Shown: positions 1-6,638 of the stretch, piece after piece
How positions within the stretch are numbered: the first letter of the stretch is position 1
How the letters are laid out: the number at the start of each line of letters is the position of its first letter
Assembly: GCA_900551185.1 (NCBI GenBank)
Contig: URVF01000045.1
Location: forward strand, 1-10,104
Source: an uncultured Collinsella sp.
GTDB taxonomy: Bacteria; Actinomycetota; Coriobacteriia; Coriobacteriales; Coriobacteriaceae
DNA length: 10,104 bases
Reading direction: 5' to 3'
Position numbers and translations under genes: made by a program
The notes under the pieces: model-generated
Seen by the model: the letters and a program-made list of their open reading frames with translations, nothing else
Told to the model about the DNA's origin: nothing
Database searches by the model: none

Positions 1-48
1 TCTACACGCGTAAGATCGTCGGCAGCGTCAGATGTGTATAAGAGACAG
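1..48. other. Illumina Nextera i5-side adapter (not genomic)
   Basis: The bases read as the tail of the P5 oligo (TCTACAC, 1-7), an 8-base index GCGTAAGA (8-15), the Nextera read-1 tail TCGTCGGCAGCGTC (16-29) and the 19-bp Tn5 mosaic end AGATGTGTATAAGAGACAG (30-48). The order and junctions are exactly those of a library molecule, so this is untrimmed synthetic sequence. From memory the index matches the Nextera XT entry S517. Biological sequence begins at 49. Translations through it (LSLIHI on the minus strand, MYKRQ on the plus strand) are known adapter-derived peptides and must not be annotated. Confidence 0.98.
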
Positions 49-1191
49 CACATGCACCGTGCCCGAAAGATCGTCGTAGCTAACCTTTTCGGTCACCTCG
101 CCAGCAAGGGAAAACACGGTCGCTTGCGCCGTGGGGTCGGCGAGCGTGGCGTCGATCGTCTTGTCCGTCCAATCTGTCTGGCTAATGCGTGCCATGAGCG
201 GGTTGCCGTTGGCGGTCTTTTCCTGCGTGTTGGCGATCGCGACCGTGACCTTGTGGCCGTAGTACCAATTGGCAAGGGTTGCGGTATCGGTAAAGCGCTG
301 GTCGGTGGTGGTGGAGTTCAAAACGACGGTGTAGATCTCGTCGCCGTCGCGGTTGTAGGCGCTCGTAAAGCAATAGCCCGCGTCGTCGGTGGCGCCGGTC
401 TTGCCGCCGATGTTGCCATCTTGGCCCAGCAAATAGTTATGCGTGTCCATGGAATGCGAATGGTCGGCGCCGTCGGCGCCCGTGACCTCGATCCAGGAAT
501 CCTCGCTCGCTACGACCTCGCGGATCGTGTCGTTTTTCATGGCCTCCTGCATCATCAGCGCTACGTCGTGTGCGGTTGAGTGCATATCGCCAGCCCATTC
601 ATCAAAGTCCAGACCGTGTGGGTTCTCAAAGACCGTGCCGGTGCAGCCGAGCTTCTTAGCGCGCTCGTTCATGGCCTTCACAAATGTGGCCTCGGCGTCT
701 TTGGTCTTAGGGTCGATCTTCTTGCCCACATATTCGGCGAGCACGATGGCGGCGTCGTTGCCCGAGGGAATCATCAGGCCGCGCAGTGCCTGCTCAACGG
801 TAAGCTCGTCGCCTTCGAGCAAGCCGGCGGTCGAATTACCCACGGTGGCTGCGGCGTTGCTCACCGTGACCCTCTCGTCCATTTTGCAATTCTCGACGGT
901 TAGGATTGCGGTCATGACCTTGGTGATCGAGGCGATTTTGACCTGCTCATCGGCGCCGCGCCCATAGTAGACGGTGCCGTCTTTGCCCATGACGAGGGCA
1001 TTGGTCGCATCGATATCGGGCAGGTTTTCGGCCGTGATGCCGCGCGCATCGGCGGTTTTGCCGCAAACATTGTCGGTCGTAAGCACTTGGGCGCCGGCGA
1101 CGGTGGGCACGCCAGCGGCAAGGGCGATAGCGCAGACAAAGCCGGCGGCAAGCTGGGCTGAGCGCTTTGCAAAAGAGGTGAGGGACTTCAC
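49..1191 (-). CDS. dacA: D-alanyl-D-alanine carboxypeptidase, PBP5/DacA family, 3' end missing
   Basis: A serine DD-carboxypeptidase that removes the terminal D-Ala from peptidoglycan pentapeptides outside the membrane. Counting from the GTG at 1191, all three penicillin-binding motifs are present in order: SxxK as S88-I-T-K91 (nucleophile S88), SGN at 143-145 and KTG at 264-266. An Ala-rich hydrophobic stretch at about residues 12-34, ending AGA after a basic N-terminus (KSLTSFAKR), looks like a signal peptide. The part after about residue 320 would be the start of the C-terminal PBP5 domain. The gene runs in frame into adapter at base 48, so the true C-terminus, including any membrane anchor, is lost. 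The start is uncertain: the GTG at 1191 gives the neatest signal peptide and lies about 40 bases downstream of a TATACT box. ATG at 1260 or TTG at 1302 would add 23 or 37 residues. None of the three has a convincing ribosome binding site. The gene is divergent from the VanR-like regulator. Confidence 0.93.
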
Positions 1192-1230
1192 GGATTTCGC
1201 TTTCGACGGGATGGTCTCTTCTGGAACAAG

Positions 1231-1236
1231 AGTATA
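1231..1236 (-). promoter_or_regulatory. Candidate -10 box for the carboxypeptidase gene
   Basis: On the minus strand these bases read TATACT, five of six matches to TATAAT. No good -35 hexamer lies at the usual distance. If it is used, transcription would start near 1224, giving a leader of about 30 bases before the GTG at 1191 and ruling out the upstream ATG at 1260. Supported by similarity to the consensus only. Confidence 0.35.
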
Positions 1237-1362
1237 TCGTTTGCCGGCGTCGGCGATCATCGCGTGCGTGCGTGGCCCACATCCGCGCCCGAACGGGCAC
1301 AAGGGTGCTTAAGGCCGACTTAATCACCCACGCTTGTTGTGTGTGACGGGCGCCCCCTCGGG

Positions 1363-1368
1363 CATAAT
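1363..1368 (+). promoter_or_regulatory. Candidate -10 box for the vanRS-like operon
   Basis: CATAAT matches the TATAAT consensus at five of six positions and lies 20 bases before the regulator's start codon. The -35 side is weak: TTGTGT at 1337-1342 is 20 bases away and TGTGAC at 1342-1347 is 15 away. A start near 1375 would place the Shine-Dalgarno sequence (GAGAGGAG, 1376-1383) at the very 5' end of the message. A weak -35 would suit a promoter that needs an activator, such as the regulator itself. Confidence 0.4.
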
Positions 1369-1388
1369 GGAGCGCGAGAGGAGCACGC

Positions 1389-2084
1389 ATGAACGAGCGC
1401 ATTTTGGTAGTTGATGACGAAAAGGCCATCGCCGACTTGGTTGGTATCTACCTTACAAAAGAGGGCTTTGATGTCCAGATTGCCTATAGCGGGGCCGATG
1501 CTGCCAAGGCAATCTTGGAGCAGGAGTTCGATCTGGCGCTGCTGGATGTCATGCTGCCCGATATCGATGGCTTTGAGCTGCTGCGTACGATCCGTTCCAG
1601 CCATACCTATCCCGTGATCATGCTGACGGCGCGCGATGCCCAGCAAGACAAGATCGAGGGCCTTTCGCTTGGCGCGGACGATTACGTGGTTAAGCCGTTT
1701 CGTCCTCTGGAGCTCATCGCGCGCGTGCACGCTCAGCTTCGCCGCTACACCAGCTACGGTAGCCGCGCACAGGCGGCCGAGTCGCCGACCCTCCAGCTCG
1801 ACGGCTTGGAGATCAACCGCGATGCTCGTTCCGTAACGGTGGACGGTGCACCGGTACGCCTCACACCCACCGAGTATTCAATCTTGCTGTATCTGGTCGA
1901 GCATCGCGGCAGCGTGGTGGCCGTGGAGGACCTGTTCCGCGCGGTGTGGAGCGAGGATTTTATGCCCGGCTCCAACAATACGGTGATGGTGCACATTCGC
2001 CACTTGCGCGAAAAAATCGGCGACGACGCACAAAAGCCACGCTTTATCAAAAACGTCTGGGGCGTCGGCTACATCATCGAATAA
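1389..2084 (+). CDS. VanR-like OmpR-family response regulator
   Basis: A cytoplasmic transcription factor activated by phosphorylation from the kinase that follows. The 231 residues are the full family length. The receiver domain (about 3-118) has the acidic pair D9/D10, phospho-acceptor D53 (ALLDVMLP), T80 and K102. A winged-helix DNA-binding domain (about 135-231) ends WGVGYIIE. Long stretches resemble enterococcal VanR as I recall it: the segment KPFRPLELIARV at 102-113 followed by AQLRRY, LTPTEYSIL, and NNTVMVHIRHLREKI at 196-210. The start is clear: GAGAGGAG lies five bases before the ATG. The kinase starts 26 bases after the stop. Because no vanH, vanA/B/D or vanX lies nearby, the name reflects sequence family and does not claim glycopeptide resistance. 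The adjacent divergent carboxypeptidase is the obvious candidate target. Confidence 0.94.
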   Translation: MNERILVVDDEKAIADLVGIYLTKEGFDVQIAYSGADAAKAILEQEFDLALLDVMLPDIDGFELLRTIRSSHTYPVIMLTARDAQQDKIEGLSLGADDYVVKPFRPLELIARVHAQLRRYTSYGSRAQAAESPTLQLDGLEINRDARSVTVDGAPVRLTPTEYSILLYLVEHRGSVVAVEDLFRAVWSEDFMPGSNNTVMVHIRHLREKIGDDAQKPRFIKNVWGVGYIIE

Positions 2085-2110
2085 CGCTTTTCGCTTGTGA
2101 GGATCTTGAT

Positions 2111-3349
2111 ATGACAAAAGACGATAGGCAAGCGTTCGAGGTGCCCGATCGGCTCTTTGAATACGTGAGGTCGGTCGTCGACAACCGCGCGCTTGCAACG
2201 GTGCTGCTCTTTTTGCTGAGCCTGCTGCTGATTGGCATCGACAACATCGCCGGAATCTTGACGGTGCTGCTTGCCGGCTTTTTGCTGATCGATCGATTTG
2301 AGATCGTGCGCCGCTGCATGGTGATTGGCGGCGCCGCGTGGGCCATGACGTTGGCGATTGGCGCCATGGCGCTCGGCGGCATCGAAGGGCCGGTGCTGTT
2401 CGATGCCGGCTTTGTATTCAACATGCTTGGCTTTGTGCTGGCGCTTGCCGCGTGCGTGCTGTTCTTGTCCGGCCGCGCCCTGTACTACCAGGGCTACGAG
2501 CAGGGCGAGCAGCATGCCGATTGTGTGCTGGCTGTTCGTATTCAAGATCGCCTGATCGATCACCCCGACACCTGGGACAACATCGACGGCGACTTCTTGG
2601 AGGTCGAGGGCGCCCTTAACCGCGTGCGTGACCGTGAGCGCAAGGTGCAACAGGCCTTGCGTGACGAGTCGCATCGCAAGGACGATCTGGTCACGTACTT
2701 GGCACATGACCTACGCACCCCGCTTGCCAGTGTGGTGGGCTATCTTTCGCTGCTGCAAGAGGCTCCTGAGCTGCCGGTTGAGCAACGTGCGCACTTTACG
2801 GGCGTGGCTCTCGACAAGGCGCACCGGCTCGATGCACTCATCGAAGAGTTCTTCGATATCACGCGCTTTGACTTCCACGATATCGTGCTCACGCGCGGCT
2901 ATGTTGATCTGGGGTTGCTGCTGGCTCAGGTGGCTGACGAGTTCTATCCCATCCTCAACGAGCAACATAAGGAAGCCCAAGTTGATATTCGCGAGGACCT
3001 GACGGTGCTCGTGGATGGCGACAAGATGGCTCGCGTGTTCAACAACATCATGAAAAACGCCGTCGCCTATAGCTATGAGGGCTCGACTATCACGATTGAG
3101 GCCAGACGCCGGGACGACGGTGGCGTGCGCGTGCGCTTTATCAATCAGGGCGATCCCATCCCTGAGGCAAAGCTCAAGGTGATCTTTGAGAAGTTCTATC
3201 GCCTGGATGCGGCGCGTGCGACCAATCGCGGTGGTGCCGGTCTGGGCCTTGCTATTGCCAAGGAGATCATCGCGGCACACGGCGGTACCGTTGCATGTGA
3301 ATCGACGCCCGAACACACGATATTCACCATCGAGCTGCCCGCCGCATAG
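2111..3349 (+). CDS. VanS-like membrane sensor histidine kinase
   Basis: A sensor kinase of 412 residues that should phosphorylate the VanR-like regulator upstream. The start is ATG 2111, with GTGAGG eight bases upstream. Four hydrophobic stretches, at about residues 28-43, 45-61, 70-90 and 99-121, suggest a four-helix membrane input domain with only short loops outside; classical VanS has two helices. A helical linker leads to the H box (H199 in YLAHDLRTPL), then the N box (N311/N312, N316) and the F box (FEKFYRLD). The glycine-rich lid GGAGLGLAIAKE lies at 374-385. The ATP-site DxG motif is replaced by NQG at 345-347, like the KNTG form I recall in VanS. Segments such as SVVGYLSLLQEAPELPVEQ and KDDLVTYLAHD closely follow VanS. 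The ligand cannot be read from sequence; cell-wall precursors or membrane stress are inferences from the family and the neighbouring carboxypeptidase. No terminator is visible before the next gene. Confidence 0.92.
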   Translation: MTKDDRQAFEVPDRLFEYVRSVVDNRALATVLLFLLSLLLIGIDNIAGILTVLLAGFLLIDRFEIVRRCMVIGGAAWAMTLAIGAMALGGIEGPVLFDAGFVFNMLGFVLALAACVLFLSGRALYYQGYEQGEQHADCVLAVRIQDRLIDHPDTWDNIDGDFLEVEGALNRVRDRERKVQQALRDESHRKDDLVTYLAHDLRTPLASVVGYLSLLQEAPELPVEQRAHFTGVALDKAHRLDALIEEFFDITRFDFHDIVLTRGYVDLGLLLAQVADEFYPILNEQHKEAQVDIREDLTVLVDGDKMARVFNNIMKNAVAYSYEGSTITIEARRRDDGGVRVRFINQGDPIPEAKLKVIFEKFYRLDAARATNRGGAGLGLAIAKEIIAAHGGTVACESTPEHTIFTIELPAA

Positions 3350-3360
3350 TCAGCGTGCCC

Positions 3361-3437
3361 TTACAAACACTTGACAATGCGCTCACGTGCATATGAGCCG
3401 CGATTTCTACTATCGATACTGCTGAATTGATATCGAT
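3361..3437 (+). promoter_or_regulatory. Promoter and possible operator upstream of pstB
   Basis: A perfect TTGACA lies at 3371-3376. The best paired -10 is TATGAG at 3392-3397 (four of six, spacer 15), which is not strong. TTACAA at 3361-3366 precedes TTGACA by four bases, faintly resembling the spaced TT(A/T)ACA repeats bound by Bacillus PhoP. Closer to the gene, ATCGAT occurs at 3412-3417 and again at 3432-3437. The copies are 20 bases apart and also form a 7-bp inverted repeat (ATCGATA at 3412-3418 with TATCGAT at 3431-3437). Control by the downstream PhoP-type regulator is plausible but unproven. Confidence 0.4.
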
Positions 3438-3452
3438 GTGGAGGTATGCGGT

Positions 3453-4328
3453 ATGACGGCTGCTGCGGCTGTGGAGCCCACGGAGCTTGAAGAACTCATG
3501 AAAGCGCAGGCCGAGGCCGCGCACGAGCGCGAGGTTGGGGATGCGACTCGCCCCACGGCAGAGGATCTTGCCGCCTCGCCGACGCGCATCGATGTCGAGG
3601 GCCTCGACCTGTTCTATGGCGACCATCATGCGCTCAAGGACGTGAATATCAAGATTCGCGACAAGCAGATCACCTCGTTTATCGGGCCTTCGGGCTGCGG
3701 AAAGTCCACGTTGCTGCGCTGCTTTAACCGCATGAACGACGGCATCAAGGACTGCCGAATCGAGGGCAAGATTGCGCTCGATGGTCAAGATATCCTGGGC
3801 GATTACGACATCTGCCGTTTGCGCCAGCGCGTGGGCATGGTGTTTCAGCGCCCCAACCCGTTTCCCATGAGCATCTACGACAACGTCGCCTACGGTCCTC
3901 GCGGAATGGGAGTGCGCGACCGCGTCGTGCTCGACGAGCTGGTCGAAGACTCCCTGCGACGCGCCGCTCTGTGGGACGAGGTCAAGGACAAGCTCAAAGA
4001 ATCGGGTCTGGGCCTTTCGGGCGGCCAGCAGCAGCGTCTGTGCATCGCCCGTGCGCTGGCCGTGCAGCCCGACATTCTGCTGATGGACGAACCGACCTCG
4101 GCGCTCGACCCCGTATCGACGCTGGTGGTGGAGCAGCTGGCCTGCGAGCTCAGGGAGACCTGCACGCTGGTGGTCGTTACGCACAACATGCAGCAGGCTG
4201 CGCGCATCTCCGACTCGGTCGCGTTCTTTTTGCTGGGCGAGCTGGTGGAGCATGCGCCCACTGCCCAGCTCTTCAAAAACCCGATCGATCCGCGCACGGC
4301 GGATTATTTGACGGGCCGTTTTGGCTGA
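3453..4328 (+). CDS. pstB: Phosphate ABC transporter ATP-binding protein PstB
   Basis: The ATPase subunit that drives high-affinity phosphate import through the PstSCA permease at the inner face of the membrane. In the 291-residue product the Walker A is GPSGCGKST (78-86), the Q loop lies in FQRPNPFPMSIYDN (131-144), the signature is LSGGQQQR (188-195), the Walker B is ILLMDEPTSALD (208-219) and the switch histidine is H244 in VVTHN. The Q-loop and signature wording is specific to PstB among ABC ATPases. ATG 3453 follows GTGGAGG by eight bases. The protein has about 35 residues more than the usual PstB (about 250-260) at its N-terminus, rich in Ala and Glu, before the core begins near residue 45. 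The partner genes pstS, pstC, pstA and phoU are absent from the window; the next gene, 64 bases on, is a PhoP-type regulator. Confidence 0.95.
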   Translation: MTAAAAVEPTELEELMKAQAEAAHEREVGDATRPTAEDLAASPTRIDVEGLDLFYGDHHALKDVNIKIRDKQITSFIGPSGCGKSTLLRCFNRMNDGIKDCRIEGKIALDGQDILGDYDICRLRQRVGMVFQRPNPFPMSIYDNVAYGPRGMGVRDRVVLDELVEDSLRRAALWDEVKDKLKESGLGLSGGQQQRLCIARALAVQPDILLMDEPTSALDPVSTLVVEQLACELRETCTLVVVTHNMQQAARISDSVAFFLLGELVEHAPTAQLFKNPIDPRTADYLTGRFG

Positions 4329-4356
4329 TACCATCTAGTACAGGCACCTTTAGGGT

Positions 4357-4362
4357 TAAGAT
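4357..4362 (+). promoter_or_regulatory. Candidate -10 box before the phoP-like gene
   Basis: TAAGAT lies between pstB and the regulator, with no clear -35. A start about seven bases after it would fall on the A of the ATG at 4369, which would make a leaderless message beginning with the longer form of the regulator. Otherwise the regulator is simply co-transcribed with pstB. The match to consensus is modest. Confidence 0.25.
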
Positions 4363-4392
4363 GCGGTCATGTCGGCCGCAAAGGGGTTCAAC

Positions 4393-5121
4393 ATGATCTA
4401 TTACGTCGAGGACGATGACAACATCAGGGATTTGACGGTCTATGCGTTGCGCAAGCAGGGAATCGAGGCCGAGGGCTTTTCGTGCGACGGTGAGTTTAAG
4501 ACTGCCGTGGCGCGACGGGTACCCGATGCCGTCCTGCTCGATATCATGCTGCCCGATACCGATGGCTTGGCGATTATGCGTCGCCTGCGTGCCGACCGCC
4601 TGACGGCGACGGTGCCCATCATGATGCTTACCGCCAAGGACACCGAGCTCGACAAGGTGATGGCGCTCGATGGCGGTGCCGACGATTACCTGACTAAGCC
4701 GTTTTCGCTCATGGAGCTCGCCAGCCGCTGCCGCGCACTGCTGCGTCGCGGCGGCATGGTCAAGCAGGCAAGCGATGTGCTCAGCGTGGGCGACATTGTG
4801 CTCTCGCCCAGCCATCGCGAGGTGACCGTTGCCGGCGAGCCGCTTAAGCTCACCCTGCGCGAGTTCGACCTGCTCGAGTACCTCATGCGCAAGCCCGGCG
4901 TGGTCTTTACCCGCGAGTCGTTGCTGCAGAGCGTGTGGGGCTGGGACTTCGACGGCGGTTCGCGCACCGTTGACGTGCACGTGCAGACGCTTCGCCAAAA
5001 ACTGGGCGAGCATGCCAGCGCCATCGAGACCGTGCGCGGCGTGGGCTACCGCTTGGCCGAGCCTTCTGCCGGTGATGGTGCCGAAGGTGACGACACCGCG
5101 GCCACTGCATCGGAGGAGTAA
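4393..5121 (+). CDS. phoP: PhoP/PhoB-type response regulator (OmpR family)
   Basis: A DNA-binding response regulator, probably controlling the phosphate-starvation response given pstB upstream and a PhoR-type kinase downstream. The 242 residues comprise a receiver domain (about 1-118) with acidic residues E6/D7/D8, phospho-acceptor D50 (VLLDIMLP), T80 and K102. A winged-helix domain follows (about 128-222), ending ETVRGVGYRL. The last 20 residues form an acidic, Ala/Asp/Glu-rich tail (GDGAEGDDTAATASEE) that OmpR-family proteins usually lack. I chose ATG 4393 because AAAGGGG lies six bases upstream and the protein then starts at the usual place (MIYYVEDD). ATG 4369 would add eight residues and has no such site. 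The Shine-Dalgarno sequence of the kinase lies inside the final codons, and only three bases separate the two genes, so translation is probably coupled. The assignment to phosphate is from context. Confidence 0.88.
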   Translation: MIYYVEDDDNIRDLTVYALRKQGIEAEGFSCDGEFKTAVARRVPDAVLLDIMLPDTDGLAIMRRLRADRLTATVPIMMLTAKDTELDKVMALDGGADDYLTKPFSLMELASRCRALLRRGGMVKQASDVLSVGDIVLSPSHREVTVAGEPLKLTLREFDLLEYLMRKPGVVFTRESLLQSVWGWDFDGGSRTVDVHVQTLRQKLGEHASAIETVRGVGYRLAEPSAGDGAEGDDTAATASEE

Positions 5122-5124
5122 CCC

Positions 5125-6549
5125 GTGGTCTTCGCCCCCCAGGGAAAACATACGCTGTCGCACCGCGTTTTTGTGACGATTTTTGTCTGCGCCATGGCGG
5201 TTATCGTGGCGTTTACGGTGCTGGGTGCGTTCTTTGTGCAAAACACCTTGGCGGATGCCACGAGTGCCAATCTGGCACAGGAAACCGAGCTCATTGCTGC
5301 CGCCCTCGACGAGCAGCAGGAGCTCATCCCGTTCTTGCGTAGCCTCGATCGCGAGGACTTGCGCATCACGCTGATTAACAAGGATGGATCGGTTGCCTAC
5401 GACAACGAGGCGTCGCCTTCCACACTGCCCAACCACGGCGATCGCCCCGAGGTCATCGAGGCCTTTGAGAATGGTTCGGGTTCCGCGGAGCGCGCAAGCT
5501 CTACGCTCGACGAGATTATGCTGTATCGCGCCGTCGCCCTTGATAACGGCCAGGTTGTCCGCTTGGCGCAGGCCCAGCCTGGCGTTGCGGCGATTTTGCT
5601 GTCGATGGTGGCGCCGACGCTGCTTATCGCAGCAGCGGGTGCGGTGCTCTCGTTTTTTATGGCGCGCCGCGAGTCCCGTGCCATCATCGCGCCGTTGCAA
5701 GAGGTGGATTTGGACCACCCACGCCGTAGCTATGAGCACGCCTATGCCGAGATGGTCCCCATGCTTGAGCGTATCGAGTCGCAGCGCCAGGAACTCAAGC
5801 GCCAAATGGCGGTGCTGGCGGACAACGATCGTATGCGCCGCGAGTTCACGGCGAATATCACCCATGAGCTCAAGACGCCGCTTACGGCGATTTCGGGCTA
5901 TGCCGAGCTCATCGCAAACGGCATGGTCGAGGGCGAGGACGACCTGCGCAACTTTGGCGGTCGCATCTATCGTGAGGCGGGCCGCTTGGCAGCGCTTGTC
6001 AACGACATCCTTACGCTGTCTAACTTGGACGAGGCCGAGCGTGCAACTGAGGGCGAGGCGGTGCCCATTGGGTCCACGGAGCCTATTGAGCTCTCGCGTG
6101 CCATCTACGCGGTTGAGCAGCGTCTTGAACAGGTCGCCCGTCAGGCGAATGTGACGATAAGTCATGAGACCAAGCCTGTGGTCATCGAGGGCGTGTCGCG
6201 CTTGATTGACGAGCTCATCTATAATCTGGCAAGCAACGCCATCCGCTACAATCGACCCGGCGGTACGGTTACGCTGCAGTGCGGCACCAACGACGAAGGC
6301 CATCCGTTCCTTGCGGTCGCCGACACGGGAATCGGTATCGCGCCTGAAGAACAGGGCAAGGTATTTGAGCGGTTCTATCGCGTGGACAAGAGTAGGTCCA
6401 AGGCGCGCGGCGGAACCGGTCTGGGGCTTGCCATTGTCAAGCACGCGGCCCTGTATCATCACGCCACGCTCAATCTGTCGAGCGAGTTGGGCGTGGGAAC
6501 CACCATTACGGTGACGTTTCTCATACAGCAGGACGAGCCATTCGCATAG
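5125..6549 (+). CDS. phoR: PhoR-type membrane sensor histidine kinase
   Basis: A 474-residue sensor kinase that should phosphorylate the regulator just upstream. The start is GTG 5125, preceded by GGAGGAG (5112-5118) at six bases. Membrane helices at about residues 15-38 and 157-179 enclose an extracellular domain of about 115 residues. That domain contains INKDGSVAYDNEA and NHGDRPEVIEAF, wording typical of PhoR-like kinases of Gram-positive bacteria. The cytoplasmic part has the H box ITHELKTPL (H247), N box (N367, N371), G1 box DTGIG (400-404), F box FERFYRVD and G2 lid GGTGLGLAIVKH (429-440); all key residues are intact. Known PhoR kinases respond to phosphate limitation, in several species through the Pst transporter and PhoU. 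pstB as the nearest upstream transport gene fits that role. No PAS domain is evident between the second helix and the H box. Confidence 0.88.
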   Translation: MVFAPQGKHTLSHRVFVTIFVCAMAVIVAFTVLGAFFVQNTLADATSANLAQETELIAAALDEQQELIPFLRSLDREDLRITLINKDGSVAYDNEASPSTLPNHGDRPEVIEAFENGSGSAERASSTLDEIMLYRAVALDNGQVVRLAQAQPGVAAILLSMVAPTLLIAAAGAVLSFFMARRESRAIIAPLQEVDLDHPRRSYEHAYAEMVPMLERIESQRQELKRQMAVLADNDRMRREFTANITHELKTPLTAISGYAELIANGMVEGEDDLRNFGGRIYREAGRLAALVNDILTLSNLDEAERATEGEAVPIGSTEPIELSRAIYAVEQRLEQVARQANVTISHETKPVVIEGVSRLIDELIYNLASNAIRYNRPGGTVTLQCGTNDEGHPFLAVADTGIGIAPEEQGKVFERFYRVDKSRSKARGGTGLGLAIVKHAALYHHATLNLSSELGVGTTITVTFLIQQDEPFA

Positions 6550-6574
6550 CGATACAACATAGGTATTGATGCAG

Positions 6575-6603
6575 ACGCCGCATTTGACTTTCGGGTGCGG
6601 CGT
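6575..6603 (+). terminator. Probable transcription terminator after phoR
   Basis: ACGCCGCA (6575-6582) and TGCGGCGT (6596-6603) form a perfect 8-bp GC-rich stem with a 13-base loop, 25 bases after the phoR stop. The following tract (TGTTGTGCAATTTT) is only partly T-rich, so termination may be incomplete. It separates the phosphate unit from the tyrosine-kinase unit. Confidence 0.6.
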
Positions 6604-6638
6604 TGTTGTGCAATTTTACGATTGCTTCCGACATTTTT

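Noticed and set aside
34..579. Plus-strand frame beginning MYKRQ
   Set aside because: The start is inside the Nextera mosaic end and the body is antisense to the carboxypeptidase gene.
1946..2110. N-terminal extension of the VanS-like kinase back into the regulator gene
   Set aside because: The extension overlaps the regulator's DNA-binding domain in another frame. ATG 2111 has a good ribosome site and starts a normal kinase.
1389..3349. Vancomycin resistance locus
   Set aside because: Only VanRS-like sensor genes and a common carboxypeptidase are present. There is no vanH, D-Ala-D-Lac or D-Ala-D-Ser ligase, or vanX-type dipeptidase in the window.
3324..4334. 336-codon minus-strand frame across pstB
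   Set aside because: It mirrors the pstB coding sequence, has a biased Arg/His/Ala composition and no family motif, so it is a shadow.
4273..6462. 729-codon open frame on the minus strand across phoP and phoR
   Set aside because: It is fully antisense to two genes with clear domain motifs, has a His/Arg/Gln-rich composition without recognisable motifs, and is the usual shadow frame of GC-rich coding sequence.
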